Positions 14,001-26,646 of a DNA stretch of 64,000 nt are shown here, one piece after another. Origin of the DNA: Antedon bifida (Eukaryota > Echinodermata > Crinoidea > Comatulida > Antedonidae); contig OY727096.1 in the NCBI GenBank assembly GCA_963402885.1, positions 16,473,820 through 16,537,819 of the forward strand, given 5' to 3'. The translations under genes were made by a program, and so were the position numbers. The notes beneath the pieces were generated by a model. That model saw only the letters and a list, made by a program, of their open reading frames with translations. It searched no databases and had not been told where the DNA came from. The stretch's first letter is position 1, and each line of letters opens with the position of its first letter.

Positions 14001-17000
14001 ATCAATGATTATTATATTATTGCTTGTCATTATTACAGTATCATAGTATGATTGAAACTATTAGGTTTTTTTACATACTTCAATTGTGGTTGTAAAATAT
14101 TTTCAAGACAATATTTTTACGAGTTTTAGCATTAAAATTAATAATTTTTGTTTTTAAAGAAAATAATATTCTATTCTAATGACTAATCCAGACTCAATTT
14201 ATTTTTATTGTGTTTCTTTTATTATTTATTCAAAAAATTTAAGTTATGAAATTAAATATAATTTTACATACTTCTACACTAGCTGAAAAAAGATGAAGTA
14301 ATAAATCTAGATTTTGTTGTCCAAAGGTAAATACTGTTTCAAAGGACATCTACGTCTCCAACTATTGTCATTTTCAACTTCAATAATTAAATATTTTAAT
14401 GTTGCTGCCTTTGTAATTAGCTACAGCAATTCTATGTGGGTGATATGAAATGATACATAACTGCAGTGGATCATTAATTCCATCTTTTTCCTGATCAATT
14501 CTTTTAATAAAATGTCCGTCACTGCTGAATAGTTGTAGTTTGTGGTGACTTGCTACAATGATGTTATCATCCACATCAACTACAACTGCTTGTGGCTTCA
14601 TCACCATACCATCTTCTTTGCCTTTATTGATGAGTACTTTAAATGACTTATCTTCATTATCATATAATACAATTTGATCATTTTCAAAATCTGCTACAAG
14701 CACTTTTCCAGTTTTTGTAAGTGTTATATCCTGGTATCCACATTTTACTTTTTTTTGTGATCCTATCTTCATCAGTTCCTTACCACTATTGATGTCAAAC
14801 ATGAACACATATTCAGTGTTCCATTCTGCTACATAAATAACATTTGTTGCCTCATCTACATGAATACCATATGGGTTTTTCAATACATCCTTACCAATGC
14901 ATTTAATCACATGACCATTCATATCACATACTTGAATGTAGTTTACATCACTGAATGCTATGTTGTTATTCTTCATTTTGTACATTCTGTAAACTTTCAC
15001 ACCTTTTGGTAGTGTAATCTTGCTGATGCATTCTCCTGATTGTTTGTACTTGTGAATTTCATTTCCAAGAAATGAAACTAGCAAATGGTCATCATCACAC
15101 TTCACTACTCCTCTAGGCTTCTTCTGAACTTTGAAATCTTTTACCAATCCTTTCTTCTCTACCTTGATAGTAAGTGGTGACTGTTTGATTGGGTTACCAT
15201 TGAAATAAACATTCAATGTACAGATTCCTGGATTCCTACATACTCCTCTTATAACATAATCATTATTATCTTCTTCAACAAGACCATTAGCTGTTTCTCC
15301 TGTTGGTTGTGTCCATGTTGCTTTCAGTTGACTTACAACAACTTTATGTGTTATGCTAATTCTGGCAACAATTGGTTGTTCTTGGGTCACACATTGAGGA
15401 CCTTTTAAAATAAGATCATCAGCTGTAATGGTGGTAACATATCCAATATTACATTGTTTCAACAAATCAATTTGATTGTTGTTACCAAAGAAGTAAATTT
15501 GTCCACTGTCTTTTTGCTTGATTTCATCTGAATCATTAATGTGATCCTTCAGTGTATTCAGTGCAATCTCACTTGACATCATAGCAGTTGCTGGTTCACT
15601 CTTCAGTGATTGATTAAGGAAACTCACATTTGTATTTAAATCGGAAGTGATTGTTCTTAATTCTTTCAGTTGCATGTCATTTATTTTCTTTTTATTTGTG
15701 TATTTTTCATCAACTTTCATTTTCATTTTGTCTGTTTTTTCCTTCATTATTTTTACCATTTCTTCAAACTGCTCATTGATACTTTTCAAACTTGCATTTT
15801 TACTTTCTTCTAATTTCATAGCATTTTCTGTTACTACGCTGATTCTATTTTCAAGTTTTTCAAGGCGCTCATGGGCAGTGTTCTTTAATTTGTCAGAAGT
15901 TCCCTTAAATATTTTGAATGCTGAGACAATGTCAATTGGTTCATGGTTTGCACCCTTTGCATGGTCCACTATTGCACATTGTATGCATATTGGTACTTTG
16001 CATTTTGTACAATACAACTCCAGTGGTTTTTTATGAGTGGAACATGATGGTGGATGTAAATTAGTAAATTGCTGTGGTGTCATTGATTGCACTTCTTCTG
16101 CAGCAAGTAGCATATGACTTGCTGATATTGGAAACATTTTGTGATGTTTACTACATGTGGAACACAAGTAATGTCTGCATTTCTTACAGTAGTATGTCAC
16201 CTGTTCTGTTGCTCCACAAACGCATTTCACTTGATCTTTCTTCTTAAATTGCTCAGTGATTTCTAATAGGTTATTAACAAATGTATTTGGTGGAAGCTTT
16301 TCAAGCCCGCCATCAGGAATGGGATGCAGTTTGCGACAAATCGGGCACGATAGCTTGCCGTGATTTGATTTTAGCCAGTTTTCTAGACATGCTAAACAGA
16401 AGCTGTGCAGGCAGGCAAGTGATCTTGGATTACATAGTGTTTCACTGCATATGCTGCATTCTAACAGCTTCTCATCTATGTTTTCAAGAAGACTTAAATC
16501 TCTACCAGTAGCCATTGTGAAATCTGAAATGACAATTACGTATTTTTATAAATATGTCTGGAGAGGATGTAATAATAGCTCTTTTGAAAGGTGTAAACTG
16601 TAAAGAATATTTCATTCCACAAGTACTTCCCTTTCTTTAAATTCTGATTCCACATCTGTGTGTAATCATAAAGTTAGTTAACTAATGCAAGAAATAGGAA
16701 ATTAAGATACAGGTGTACATGTATACTGTAGTTGCAATTCCTATATTATTACAGTTAATCAAACAAGTCTTGGTAAAATTCATCTGCAGTGCAAGACTAT
16801 TAAAGCCAACTTAGGGTTACATTTCACATTGTTACACATTATTACTAGAATTTTTATCTACAAATATTAATGTAGGTCTAGGTGAGGCTGAGACAACATT
16901 CTAAGAACATCCTTACCTTATGAAGAATGATTAACTCCTTTTTTGGTAAATCTTTTCTTTACTCGTGCTGACGTGGCCGTTGTCAAATGTAAAGTAAGCA

Positions 17001-20000
17001 GTTTTTCAGTCATGAGACCATTGTGTGATCACATTAAGTTAAACTTTAACAATTTTATCTGATATCAAGCATTGATTTTGTATTTGCTTTTCAAAATGTT
17101 TTATTAGCTCCATGGACTTTGATCCAATGACAAAGCAGTTACTTGAATTAATTAGTGTACTTAGAACAAATATAGTATGGTTTTTCCCCTAAAAAGCCAA
17201 AGCCTAGGGCCTGTTGTTTTCTAGTTGAGCATATACAGTAATTTGTATTATATAACACCTAAATAAATTCCTGTCATGACAGGAATCTATTTAGATGTTA
17301 TATAAAACAAATAATGAATGTTTTATATTCGTGTAATGGTACAAATAATGGCATTTGGTGAATGATGAAAGATTAAATATCAACCTCGTTGATATATATA
17401 TATATATTTTTTTTTTTTTTAATTTTATTATAATAATTAATAATAATTACAGAGGTTTCAAGATTCATTCTCCAGTTAATGGTGCAATGTTTTGTGATTG
17501 TTTTGGATATTGAAAAAAATCAATCTCAACAGCTGGCATGCGGACCAGATCCCGGCTGTGCATACATTTCATTATGATAAGTACAAAAATCACAAATAAG
17601 CTTTAAAAAAAAGGGTTGATGCTCTTTAAACCTTTAGGACCCCCAATTGGGGCCCCTTGAAGACGCTCCGGTCTATCTGGTCTGCAAGGTTATATTATAT
17701 ATAAATTACAATCATACTAAAAACTGTTGAGAACCTCGGCCCTGTAGTATAGTCTCAAGATCACCTTGAGCCATATTTAGAAACATACTGTACCCTCACA
17801 CCCCAGTCAATATTTACATACTGTAAAAGATTATAGCTTTGTTCAAATTATTAGTTATCCGACAATTCCATTGTGTATGTACATAACATCCCTACTCACT
17901 GTATTATTTTATCATGTACTCAGTTTATAATCAATAAATAAACATTAACGAAATATCTGATAGGGCATGGTACAGTCTATTGCAGGGCTGTCTATATAAT
18001 AATAATTTATAATAATTTATAATAATTTATTTCGGAACTTCACTTTTGTAACAGTGGCACACTTCACATTTTGAAGGTGCGTCCAACAAAAAATATATAA
18101 GAAGAAAGCACAAAATAGACAGAAAAACATAGGTAATCTTACTTAAACTACATACAGTAACATGTAATAAAACCCATTCATTCCCCTCCCTCCCCTTCTC
18201 CAAAAATAACAAGTACAACATATAATTTAAATACAGTACAAGATTACTCTTAATCTACAAAACCAATCACTAATCAACCCCACACCAACCCCCACCCACC
18301 TTACGTACAACATGACGGAAATATAAATATACAACATTTTTTCCTCCATAATTACAATATGAAAAATATAATAACCATTGTTAACAAACAGGAAATTAGA
18401 TTAGAACCAGTATTGTTTATACAACCACTTAGATCATAACTGTTAATATGCATACTATTGTATTTACAGTAACTGTTTATACAAATATAACTAGGCAAAA
18501 GTAAAAGAATTATTATGACGAAAACAATTAACAGACACTATTAAATAATTAGTTATCTACAAAACTAAACCTAATTACAAAATGACACTGCAATACAGAA
18601 CCAGACGCCTCTTAATTTATCTATTTTCTTTATTAATTAATTGAGAGCGCTTTTTCCATAATCTTTTAACATATGCTTTACAAAACCTATCAAGAATATT
18701 CATAACTTCCTTGCTGAAGAGATAATTATCACTTCCCAGAGTAAGTTGTAATTTAACATCAGAGTTCCCATTAATGAATAACTCCCAAATTTCATTATAA
18801 TCAAATGATTGCAGTTGTAACTTTAACCTTGTATTTTCATCGGTCCTTATCTCATTGAACGCAGGACATTCAAATAAAAAGTGTCTGATATTTTCTTTAC
18901 AATTATCACTACAAAGTTTACACAAACCATTACATTCTGGTGTCCAATTACATATTCTACCTTCAAGCGGGAGAGTATTTGATCGTAATTTAAACTTAAG
19001 ATTTACCCCCTCAAAGTCCGTATTATCTAACAAGTAATTCTCAAGATTAGGAATTGTTTTTAATGTAATAATCACTAAGTGAAGACTTACTTCTTCACTC
19101 CAATTTTGAATTGAAGCTTCACTAAGGGCTTGTTTGACTGCAGACGGCCAGAATGTATTGGGAATATCTTTGGAGTTACGAATACAATCAAATATATCAT
19201 TGGCGTTACCTTTCTTAAATATATTTTCTATACAGCTTAGAATCTTATAATTGAAGTCATTAAAATCACAATTGAAGGCAATTAAAGAATCAAGTAATAA
19301 CCTCGGCCATCGACTTTTTTCCATCTTTAAAACTCGATCTATGAAATTAATTCTGAAATTATTTTGTAAGTCTGATATAGGTATCCAGCCAAGATCACCG
19401 TATAATGCTGTTCGTGGAGTATTACGAGATGCTTTCAAAATGCATCGGGCCATTTGAAGTTGCAACCGTTCAAGTTTATCGGTATCGCAACTACTACCGC
19501 ACCACACAGAACATGCATAGTTAATTGAAGGAAGAGCGATTGCTTTCCACAAGATATTACCATAATATACTCGATTTAAGTTATTACAATTGTCAATAAT
19601 AGATTTTATATACGCAATAAGGCGATTCCCTTTCTTAATTACATTATCAATATGGAAGTGATCATTAAGGTTACGAGATATATATACGCCCAAATATTTA
19701 TAGTGATCTACTTCTGAAATACCATGGTTACCTAATTTCCAAATTTTAGTTTTATCAGTACGCTTGCCAATAACCATGACATTGGACTTTTCATAATTAA
19801 ATTGCAATTTCCAAACTTGTGAAAATTGGTCCGCGAGATATAACATATTTTTCATTTCGTGTTCATTGTCTGCAATCAAGACAACATCATCAGCCCAAAA
19901 CAACCCCCCTAACCAAATATCATTAATTCTTACACCGATATCATGGGATCTCAGAAGTTTTGTAAACTCATTTATAAATATGCAGAACAACACCGGTGAA

Positions 20001-23000
20001 AGGACACACCCTTGTTTCACACCTTGTTCAATACTGAATGCCTCTGTATATATATCTCCAAATTTGACATGCCCTTGAATGTTTTTATACAATAGATCTA
20101 TGATTTTCCAAACACGTCCTCTAATGCCAGAGTTCCATACGGCTTTTAAAAGGCCGTTTCTCCATACCGTATCAAAGGCTTTTCGGAAGTCCAGGAAAGC
20201 TAAGTGCGTCGTCTTTCCTTCTTTACGACGGCACGCGATAACGCTTTTTAATGTAAAGATGTGATCTTCGCATCTATGTTCTTGTCTAAAGCCTCCATGG
20301 ACTTCCGATAAGACATTATTATTCTCAAGATAACAAGAAATGTTCTGGGCAATAATTCTATTAAAAATCTTTGAAACACATGATGTCAGGGAAATTCCTC
20401 TATAATTATTAATATCTTTCCGATCACCTTTCTTAAAAATTGGTACTATAATACTAACATTCCATTCATTTGGAATAGCTTCGAGATGAATAATTCTATT
20501 AAATAACTCTAAAATAGAATGATGCAGTATTTCACCACCATTCTTTAACAATTCGTTTGTAATATAGTCGGTTCCTGGAGCTTTATTATTTTTGGCAAGT
20601 GAGATTGCCTCGGCCACAATATCAAAATTAATTTCTATATCATATATACAGTTATCATCGTTGTTTCTTGATTGATCAAGTTTATCATGTCGAATTTGTT
20701 CAACAAACTTATTCGTTATAAAAGAGCTACTATCATTCATATTTATCTTCATTTTACCTAATGTTTCCCAATATTGTTTTATAGTTTGGTTCATCATCTT
20801 CCTGTCTGATATAACCTCATTTGACCCAGGAACCCTGATACAATCAACCTTATTTTTATTATAATTTTGCTTAGATCCTCTAAGAAATTTCCAAAAATCT
20901 TTACATGAGGGACCTCCTTTTTTTGCAATATCAACCGACTGTTTAACATTCTTTTCAAGAATTTTTTCTTTAATCAAAGATTTTGCATGAATACGCTTTT
21001 GTTGATAAGAAAGCCAAAGACAATTGCTTGTACCAGCATCTTGGTCTTTTGACTTTACATAATGTCTATGAAGTCTGGCAGCCTTCTTCCTTTCTTTTAT
21101 AGCTTCATTTACTTGTTTATCAAACCATGGTTTTCGTTTACCCTTTATCTCTTTAACTCCTATGGCTTCAGTTGCCGCGGATATTACAATAACTTTCCAA
21201 GAATCCCAGAGGTCATTGACGTTATCAAAAGAATTGGCATTCCAATTAATAAAACTATCTCTCAATTTTTCACGGTAATTTGTGAAATCTTGTTCATTCT
21301 TAATGTTCCATAATTTTGATTTTGGTTGATACACTATGTTAGGTTTTTGAGGTTGGATATTAAGTGATAATAATAAAGTATTATGGTCGCTACCTAATCC
21401 ATATTTTCTTTCTTCATCCACAAGTAATTCATTAACAGAGTTAATTATATTTTTAGAACATAACATGTAGTCTATTGTGGTTCTTTGATTTGCTCTAAAC
21501 CATGTAATTTTACCGTTACAAAAAATTGTAGAATTTAAAATTGTCATGTTTGCATTATCTTTAAAATGCAGCAACCTCTCACCATTAGAGTTAAGTGTTG
21601 GGTCACCGTTAATTATGTTATTACCTATTCTTGCGTTAAAATCACCCATTATTAAAATATATGGATCATCATCAACATTAAGATTTTCAATTTGAATTAT
21701 TTCGGACAGTAATTGATTATATAGTTCATCTGTAATTTCCACATTAGAACCTTCCACTGGGAAATAACAAATAGCAATATACATAGATCTATTACAATTA
21801 AAGCTAACCTTAACCCATAATCTTTCAAAGTTATCTGACATACAATCAAGAGCATTATCATCGAGAATTGTAATATTATTCGAAATATAAATACCTACAC
21901 CACCCCCACCTTTACCAACTCTGTTTTTACCAATCCAACGATAATTATCAATATCAACTCCCATTTCGTTCTTAAGAAACGTTTCGGCAACCCCAAACAT
22001 GTGAATATTATTGTTATTTAAAAAATTTGAAATTTCATATAATTTTGGCCTTAGTCTATTCACATTATTAAATGCGATTTTAATATCTATAACGTTATTA
22101 AAATTCGATTTACCTTTTTTACCTCCTCGACGATGGCGATGTCTTTTCCGATTTACGTTTGTCTTATTAATGTTATGTTCTTCAATTTGACGAGGAGCAA
22201 CTGTGTCCGACGTATCAAGTTCATCAATTAAAACTGTATATCTGTTTAGTGAATAGTGTTCTGTATTGTGAGAATGTTCTGTATTGCAGGCAAAATCCTA
22301 TGTACCCCGACTAGTTGGTTCGAAATCGCGATTGTAATGTTGATTTCGTCGGCTGGTCTTCCTCGTATGCTGTTGGTTCCATTCAGGAGAAAAGGCATGC
22401 ATGTTGTTGTCTCGGTGTTGCCTATTTCCATAACCGGGTTGATAATAACACTGCCATGTATTATGATTTTTCATCCCACACAGCTTACAATACATTTGAT
22501 TGTAAATCAATTTTTGTCGCTGGTGTTTCTTGTTTGGTTGTTGCTTACTTGGTTTTGCCGATTGCTTAGGTATGATCATGTGTACATCATTAATACTGTG
22601 CAACAGAGCGTGAGTTCCTTGTCTTGTGAGATGTAAACCTCCCTTGTTCAGATTACTTCGAACGATTTCTCCGCTTCTCAACAGAAGCGACTCATCATTG
22701 TCAACAACAACGCAATTTTCAGTGTTTCTAGCGATGTCTCTGATGGACTCATTTAGTCTAGACACGCGCTTTTGATAATCTGGATTATCCAGCCGGGGAC
22801 AGATGGTAGATAGTACGATCTTTGGTGTAATCGGTCTTTTCTGTAGATCCTTAATCATTTTTTGATAGTTGGCAATACCGGATTCAAGCTTTTCGGTTGA
22901 CGTACAGTTGTTAGTGCCAACATGAACCACAACAGTGCTAAACGCTTGGTCCGAGTCCAGCCTTTTGTTTAGTTTCGAATCAATATCCTGAATCCTTCCG

Positions 23001-26000
23001 CCACGCAAACAAATCACCTCTGCATCGATTAGCCCTCGTTCCTTAATGTCTCTAATCATTGAGTCGCCTATCAAAAGTGTGGCTGGAAGTTGCTTAGAGT
23101 TTCCGGTGTCGAGTGGAATATTTTCTTTCGGGGTAGTCTGAGTTGTAACAGCGGTGGTTGTATCGACAATAATGTCTGATCTAGGCACTATTGGTTGATC
23201 ATGATGATGTTGTGAAACCGAAGTATAGTTTTTCAACTTAACTTGTAGGTTCTCGATATTTACAGATTGTTCACTGATAATTTTCGACAATGACCTAATC
23301 TCCTTATTTAGATCAGTTATCACAGCTTCGTGGTCCGAATTAAGTCGTAGTAATGTCTTAATTGTTCTGGGTATGTCCTTACACAGTGGACATATCCACC
23401 CCTTCATGTTCGATGTAGACTTAACATTAAGGCATACTCTATGGAAATGTTCCTGGCATAAAGTACATATAAGTGGTTTCCCTTTGTCAATATGGCCAGC
23501 TTGACAGTTATCTAAACATTGAATCCTAGACAAAGTTTGTGAGTCAGCGATAGATTTATCGTAACTAGTTGAAGGTAAATCTTCTAATTGTAAATCGACG
23601 TCAATATTACTTGAAGAGTTCGTTGTATTGTTAGTAGGCCCAGCCATTATCGATTATTCTTATTCAAGGCCGACGCTTGGCTTGTGGCGTGGGTACCCGG
23701 TGGCGTGGGTACCTTTCAAAGTTGGCGGTTAATTAAGCGAAAATTTGCTTACCTCAGTATTGATAGATTACCACAAAAAATCACTTGATGTATAACATGG
23801 TTTGAACTACTTGGTCAACACATTGATGAATACCTATAGTACATGATTTCTCACGCTAATTTAGCAAATTACTGCGAAATAGAGAAATTCTAATGAAAGA
23901 TTTGAAGAGCCTCCGTAGACCACGTCCGCTCCGTCCGGTATCAATTATATTTTTTAACCTTAACTCTAAACAGTATTTGCTGACAATAAAGGGTCACATC
24001 ACACATAAAACAATATAATGTAGCAAATCACAAAAAAACAGACGAAAAATAACATAAACAAAAATCAAAGATAACAGGTTATAAAAGATAATTTTACATT
24101 TGAGATAAATTATTTGTATTATTTCTCTAAATATACCTGATAGATAAACAATAAAACGATTGAACCCTTGTATTACATCTACTACATTATAAACATGTTT
24201 ATACATGACCAGTCAGCCATGCAAACAGGAGGAGTCAACTGAATATACAGCAACGACCTTCCAAATAGCCATTCTTATGTCCTATTCTAATAGACTATCA
24301 TCAATTACTTTTATATATATTTTTTTATATTAAATGGCTTAATCTAACCTACTTACATTTTTGCCATGTCCATCTTTTCCAACTCCACACAGAGTGCTTC
24401 CTGAGATTGAAAAGCTACGCAAGAAAAACATGTATTTATTGAGTTTTGTTTCAAATTCCTATATTTGGCTGTAAAGCTCTGTCTACACTATCAAACTGTT
24501 TTTTATTTTGTGTTGTGCCCATATATGGTCATGATGATGTCATATCACTACCTTATTTGGGCACATCACACTTTTTTTTGTCAAACTATTTAATAGTGTA
24601 GACAGAACTTTAGATGGGTAAAATAATCAAAATAAAATTTCAATATTAATTTTTTTACCTGAGAGCAAACAAAGAGTGGACATGTGTTTTAAACATAGCA
24701 AGACACTGTCCACTATGAAAGTTCCACACTCGGACAACACTTAAACGTCCAGTTTGACCAGATGCCAAAAGATGACCATTCCCATTCAAAGAGAGAGATG
24801 AAATCTATATTAAATATTACAACAAATGTTATAAATACCACAATAGAAAACTACAATATGGTTTTTGTGTTGACAAATTCTAATCTAATTTATATTCTAT
24901 ATCCAAATTGACTTGTTTCACACAAAAACTAGTCTATGGGTCAAAGGCATTCTGATATGATGTAACTGGTTAGCCACCTCCCACATCTCGATATTGTTAT
25001 TTAAACCATTACTTTTTCTTTCTTATTTATTTACCCAATATAAAGCATTAACATGGTGAGGTGGTTTCCTGATTAATCGTACGATAAAAACGGTAATGGG
25101 TGATCAACTAGCGTTCGTGTTCCCACCTAATCTACCATTCATAGAAGTACTGATGAAGATATCAATCTGTGGCGACAATAGAATGGACCCGAGACCTGGC
25201 TATCTTCGACTTTTAAATAATAGAAATTTTTGAAAAATTTGTTAGGCTAGAAATGTACGTTGTATGATGTGTATGTTTATTGAAAAATGGTTGTAGTTTT
25301 CTAAATTACATTGTACAAGTTGCGATGAGAAAACTGTTATTTGATCGTTAGTTAACGTGTACATAAAGTAAAATATAAATAAAATAAAATTTGTTAGTAA
25401 AACTTTTAATAAGAATAAAGATATAAACATAAATCAATATAATAGTGTATATATCACGGGAGGGGCTAAAAATAATAAAAACTAACACTTTTATTTGGGT
25501 TAGGTCAAATTTATTCTAAAGCTTTCATCATGGACCTATAAATTAGATAGGGCCATGCTTTCACAAAGCTTTATTTTAACCCAGAACTGATGGTACAAAG
25601 ATCCCTTTAAAAAATATGATGTTTTTTTGGGCCTCATCATAATAACAACTTGTTTTTTACTGTACCTTATCCGTGTGACCAATGAAATATCTCTGCTTGC
25701 CATTACTTGCATCCATTGATACAACCACAGCATGGCAAGGGTAAATAATGCGAGTGCCATCCTTTGACCAAATTGCCTAGGGTTTAAATGAAACAAAACT
25801 TAGTGTAGAAGAGAGAGAGTATACAAGATCTAAATTTTAATTACGTTCAGCTTGTTGAAAAGAAATTTAACTCTGCCTGGTTAAATAGTTCTCTTCATTC
25901 ATTCATTAGTGAATACAAATGTATTGTTAAAAAAAACAAAAAAAAAAAAACCTCTGTAGTAGAGTAACCACCAAAACCCACAATTCTTCGCAATGCTAAA

Positions 26001-26615
26001 ATGGGATCTGGTTTCAAACTCTAAAAATAAACAAGAAAAATGTCAAAATTCAGTTTATGCTTCATTTAATCTTAGTCAGAGGTTCTCTGCCTTTGTAGTC
26101 ACATACTTGTATGCCACTGAACAGTGAAACAATTTAAACAGCAAATGTTAAGCACTATTATGAAACAATACCACTGATGATAGATAGTTGAAATAATAAT
26201 TTCAATTTACTTTTACCTTGTTAAATTGTTTGGAGACAGGAGAAGAGCTGGAAACAACCTTTGTAGAGGTACTCTATAAATAGAAAAGGTCTTAATTAAT
26301 GTTCAACACAAACTAATTGTTATATAGTCTGTAGTGTTTTATATAAATTCTTAATTACGGCTAAATTTAGTAAAGTGTAGTGAATGGCAAACCACTAGCT
26401 AAATAATAGTATACAAATTGAAACTGAAATATATGCTTTAACCACAATGTGTTGATGTGTTAGACATCAAGGTATGACAAATCCCTTTTTGCTTTCAGTT
26501 TTATCATGTACAAATACATCATTTCAACAAATTATATAATCCAAAAATAAATATACACAATGTTTATTACCTCCACCAAGGAGGTTATGTTTTCACCCCT
26601 GTATGTTTGTGTGTT

Positions 26616-26646
<31 letters not shown>

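Larger units (their letters stand above)
17998..23715 (-). mobile_element. Near-complete non-LTR retrotransposon (LINE, PHD/SGNH ORF1 type)
   Basis: The element runs from a 5' region with a doubled GTGGCGTGGGTACC motif (about 23680-23712), through ORF1 (23647-22298) and ORF2 (to 18617), to a 3' UTR ending in three or more AAATTATTAT-type units at about 17998-18030. Both reading frames are open, so the copy is young or recently active. It lies in the large WDR90 intron, same strand. ORF1 with a PHD-like finger and an SGNH esterase is typical of CR1/L2-group elements; the exact clade is not determined. Confidence 0.88.

Noticed and set aside
9554-16036. Plus-strand frames inside the two TRIM genes (for example 9554-9943 and 15647-16036)
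   Set aside because: They mirror the conserved coiled-coil coding region and have no features of their own.
18855-22636. Several plus-strand frames across the LINE
   Set aside because: Shadows of the reverse transcriptase and ORF1 coding strands.
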